This document shows, one piece after another, positions 62,091-64,000 of a DNA stretch of 64,000 nucleotides (position 1 is its first letter; each line of letters begins with the position of its first letter). The DNA is from Microbacterium murale (lineage in GTDB: Bacteria; Actinomycetota; Actinomycetes; Actinomycetales; Microbacteriaceae). The notes beneath the pieces are model-generated. The model saw only the letters and a list, made by a program, of their open reading frames with translations. It was not told where the DNA came from and did no database searches. The stretch covers positions 1,984,001 to 2,048,000 of the forward strand of contig NZ_JAUSXK010000001.1 of the NCBI RefSeq assembly GCF_030815955.1, written 5' to 3'. The translations under genes and the position numbers were made by a program.

Positions 62091-63604
62091 GCGATCTTCC
62101 TTTCTTTGGATTGGCGGCGCCAATGTGTGAGTGTCGCGAGGCTTGCGATGGCGACGCTGGCCAGGGACAGCAGCGCTCCGGCGGTGAAGGCTGCGTGAGT
62201 GCCGGCCTCGACGATCGCCCCCGCATTGGCGCCGGGGGTAGCGGCGCTCGATCCCATGGTCATGACGGCGATGAATAGTGCGGTGCCCGTGGCGCCAGCG
62301 ACCTTCTGCAGGGTGGAGAGGAGGGCTGTGCCATGACTGTAGAGATGGACAGGCAGATCGCCGAGTCCCGCCGTCACCAATGGTGTGAACGCGAAAGCAA
62401 ATCCGATACCGAGGACACAGTGCATTGCGACGACGAGAGGAATGGATGCGGACGCATCGAGCGTCGTCATCCACCACAGCGCGCCGCTGAGTGTAATGAC
62501 GCCGGGCAGGACCAGCGGTTGCTGCCCGAACCGGTCGTACAGTCGGCCGACGATGGGCGCGAGCGCCCCCATCAGAATGCCGCCGGGCAACATCACGAGT
62601 CCAGTCGTGAAGGTGTCCATCTCGAGCACCTGTTGGAGGTACAGCGGGAGGATGATCAGAGCGCCGAAGAGCGCGGTCATGACGGCCACGATCAGCACGA
62701 TCGAGACGGTGAATGAGGGCAGGCAGAAGACGCGCAGATCGAGCAGGACTCGCTCGGTGTTGCGTAGAGCGATCTGGCGCCACACAAAACTTCCCAGGGC
62801 GAGGACGCCACCGGCGAGCGGGATCCAGACCGGTATGACCTCAGTGCCTTCCGCCACCTGACCCAGGCTGGACAAGCCGTAGATGAGACCACCGAAAGCC
62901 AACGCGGACAACACGACAGAGAGTACGTCGAGCCGCGCGGGTTCCGTGGGTGTGAGGTTTCGCACACGCACCGCCCCGAGAACGAGCGCGCCGATCGAGA
63001 CCGGCAGGACGAAGACGAACAGGAATCGCCAGTCGAACGTCGCGAGGATGAGTCCAGAAAGGGTCGGGCCGATTGCCGGAGCCACGGACATGACGATCGA
63101 CACGAGCCCCATGAGGCTTCCACGTCGCTCCGCGGGAACCGCGGCGAGCACCGTCGTCATCAGCAGCGGCAACAGGATCGCGGAGCCAGAGGCCTGAATC
63201 ACCCGCGCTACGAGGAGCACCGTGAACACGTGCGATCCGCCACTCGGCGACACGAGGGCGCCAAGTTCCGGAGAGACAGCCGCGATCGCGGTGCCGACAG
63301 TGAAGAGCGACATCGCAGTAATGAAAAGTGCACGCAGGGTGTACCTGCGGAGCAGGAACCCAGTGGTGGGCACCACAACGGCGCTCGTGAGCAGGAATGC
63401 CGTCGTGAGCCACTGGGCGGCGCTGGCAGCGATATCCAACTCTTTCATCAGCGTAGGCAGCGCCACACCCATGATGGTCTCGTTCAACACCACCACGAAC
63501 GAGGCACACATCAAGAGAACGATGATCGACCCTGTTCCCCGACTGGCGCCCGGAGTGGCCCCTTGTTCGGCCACGCTGTCTGCGCCCACCGTCGTCATCA
63601 CCAT
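62087..63604 (-). CDS. DHA2-type MFS exporter
   Basis: The 505-residue protein has 14 hydrophobic segments and DHA2 features (NETIMGVALPTLM in helix 1, ARVIQASGSAILLPLLMTTVLA, and the ERRGSLMGLVSIVMSVAPAIGPTLSG helix-5 region). It probably exports a drug or siderophore-like metabolite, coupled with the esterase encoded after it. It diverges from a TetR gene at the window edge with a short palindrome between them. Confidence 0.88.
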   Translation of the reverse strand: MVMTTVGADSVAEQGATPGASRGTGSIIVLLMCASFVVVLNETIMGVALPTLMKELDIAASAAQWLTTAFLLTSAVVVPTTGFLLRRYTLRALFITAMSLFTVGTAIAAVSPELGALVSPSGGSHVFTVLLVARVIQASGSAILLPLLMTTVLAAVPAERRGSLMGLVSIVMSVAPAIGPTLSGLILATFDWRFLFVFVLPVSIGALVLGAVRVRNLTPTEPARLDVLSVVLSALAFGGLIYGLSSLGQVAEGTEVIPVWIPLAGGVLALGSFVWRQIALRNTERVLLDLRVFCLPSFTVSIVLIVAVMTALFGALIILPLYLQQVLEMDTFTTGLVMLPGGILMGALAPIVGRLYDRFGQQPLVLPGVITLSGALWWMTTLDASASIPLVVAMHCVLGIGFAFAFTPLVTAGLGDLPVHLYSHGTALLSTLQKVAGATGTALFIAVMTMGSSAATPGANAGAIVEAGTHAAFTAGALLSLASVAIASLATLTHWRRQSKERKIA

Positions 63605-63640
63605 TACGCTCCCGCCTCATGTCGGCATAACCTGCCGTAA

Positions 63641-63655
63641 TGGCACTGTATGCCA
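63641..63655. promoter_or_regulatory. Candidate TetR operator
   Basis: TGGCA-CTGTA-TGCCA is a perfect-arm palindrome in the gap between the divergent MFS and TetR genes. Further GGCA/TGCC half-sites at about 63623 and 63670 suggest more than one binding unit. Confidence 0.6.
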
Positions 63656-63702
63656 GTTTGTCTGATGATGCCACTTTAGGTCGATTGTGAGATGGTGGCT
63701 TC

Positions 63703-64000
63703 ATGGCAGATGTGGACCTTCCCGCGGAAACGCTCGCGGAACCAGCGCGGGGTGCAGGGCTTCGAGAGCGTCGCCACCGGCGCACTGCGCGCGATATCCG
63801 TGACGCGGCGCTGCAGTTGTTCGAGAGCCAAGGGTTCGCAGGGACCACCGTGGATCAGATCGCCCGAGAAGCTGGAGTGTCGCCGCGAACCTTCTTCCGG
63901 TACTGCGCAAGCAAGGAGGATGCTCTCCTCCTCGACGAAGAACGTGCCGAGGAGGATATCCTCCAAGCGATCGCGCGGCTGCAACCCGGCGAAGACGTGC
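63703..64000 (+). CDS. TetR-family regulator, cut by the window end
   Basis: From ATG 63703 the frame stays open to the end of the window (99 codons). It encodes a TetR HTH: RERRHRRTARDIRDAALQLFESQGFAGTTVDQIAREAGVSPRTFFRYCASKEDALLL. The ligand domain lies beyond the window. It diverges from the MFS-esterase unit and probably represses it. Confidence 0.88.
   Translation, partial: MADVDLPAETLAEPARGAGLRERRHRRTARDIRDAALQLFESQGFAGTTVDQIAREAGVSPRTFFRYCASKEDALLLDEERAEEDILQAIARLQPGEDV

Noticed and set aside
60666..62783. A 705-codon minus-strand open frame
   Set aside because: It joins shadows of the MFS gene, the first part of the esterase and a DeoR shadow. Only the esterase part has protein-like sequence, so it is not one gene.
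1..64000. Search for tRNA/rRNA genes, CRISPR arrays, insertion sequences, prophage and attachment sites
   Set aside because: No cloverleaf with a GTTCRA loop, no spaced direct repeats, no transposase or integrase, and no terminal inverted repeats were recognised by eye.

Overview
The window is about 69% GC and densely coded, with short intergenic gaps, many ATGA stop/start overlaps and frequent GTG/TTG or leaderless starts. Gene content and style (Fec-type uptake, GH85/GH38/GH5 glycosidases, DUF222-HNH protein, DUF2520-panCDB operon, frequent GCATCC/GGATGC hexamers) suggest a chromosome of an actinobacterium close to Microbacterium (Microbacteriaceae). No tRNA, rRNA, CRISPR array, insertion sequence or phage gene was seen. 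No gene-free stretch exceeds 300 bases; the longest, near 2776-3002, 19732-19950 and 61007-61219, hold only terminators or nothing recognisable.

Layout. 1-2.8 kb: a SAF-domain homoserine-dehydrogenase-like oxidoreductase coupled to a MatC-type carboxylate permease. 3.0-5.9 kb: a pantothenate operon, DUF2520 protein-panC-panD-panB, with panC frameshifted. 6.0-21.0 kb: a carbohydrate utilisation locus transcribed leftwards (GH38 alpha-mannosidase, lipoprotein binding protein, two permeases, GH5, GH3, secreted GH85 endo-beta-N-acetylglucosaminidase) with a LacI regulator and PfkB kinase on the other strand. The enzyme set fits uptake and degradation of high-mannose N-glycans. 21-30.4 kb: small regulator-transporter or regulator-enzyme pairs (ArsR/MFS, LacI/MFS, MarR/quinone oxidoreductase, TetR/MFS), two membrane proteins and a broken acetyltransferase. 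30.4-34.3 kb: a Fec-type iron/cobalamin uptake operon with an inserted methyltransferase. 34.4-39.9 kb: a LexA-boxed DUF222-HNH protein, an XRE/methionine aminopeptidase pair, an SRPBCC/ArsR operon and a TetR/DHA2 exporter pair.

40-46.5 kb is a second sugar locus (LacI, binding protein, two permeases, GH2). 46.5-51.8 kb holds a stand-alone ssb, two SDR enzymes, a PadR/ABC1-kinase pair and a TetR. 51.8-58.9 kb is a third sugar locus: DUF4127 and GntR-UTRA on the left, and binding protein, two permeases, NanE and a ROK kinase on the right. It would import an amino-sugar compound and feed ManNAc-6-P to GlcNAc-6-P, and DUF4127 is its only candidate cleavage enzyme. 58.9-64 kb holds a glyoxalase-like protein with MarR, a RibD-type reductase, a DeoR remnant, a frameshifted esterase with an MFS exporter, and a TetR cut by the window end.

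Two window-wide patterns stand out. First, six genes that look otherwise intact (panC, GH38, the first LacI, the acetyltransferase, the Fec ATPase and the esterase) each carry one indel in a short homopolymer or repeat, which suggests sequencing error more than biological decay. Second, nearly every regulator has readable palindromic operators. One motif, TGCAAC-N6-GTTGCA, occurs at the SRPBCC/ArsR operon and again 24 kb away before the RibD-type reductase, which predicts a shared ArsR regulon.
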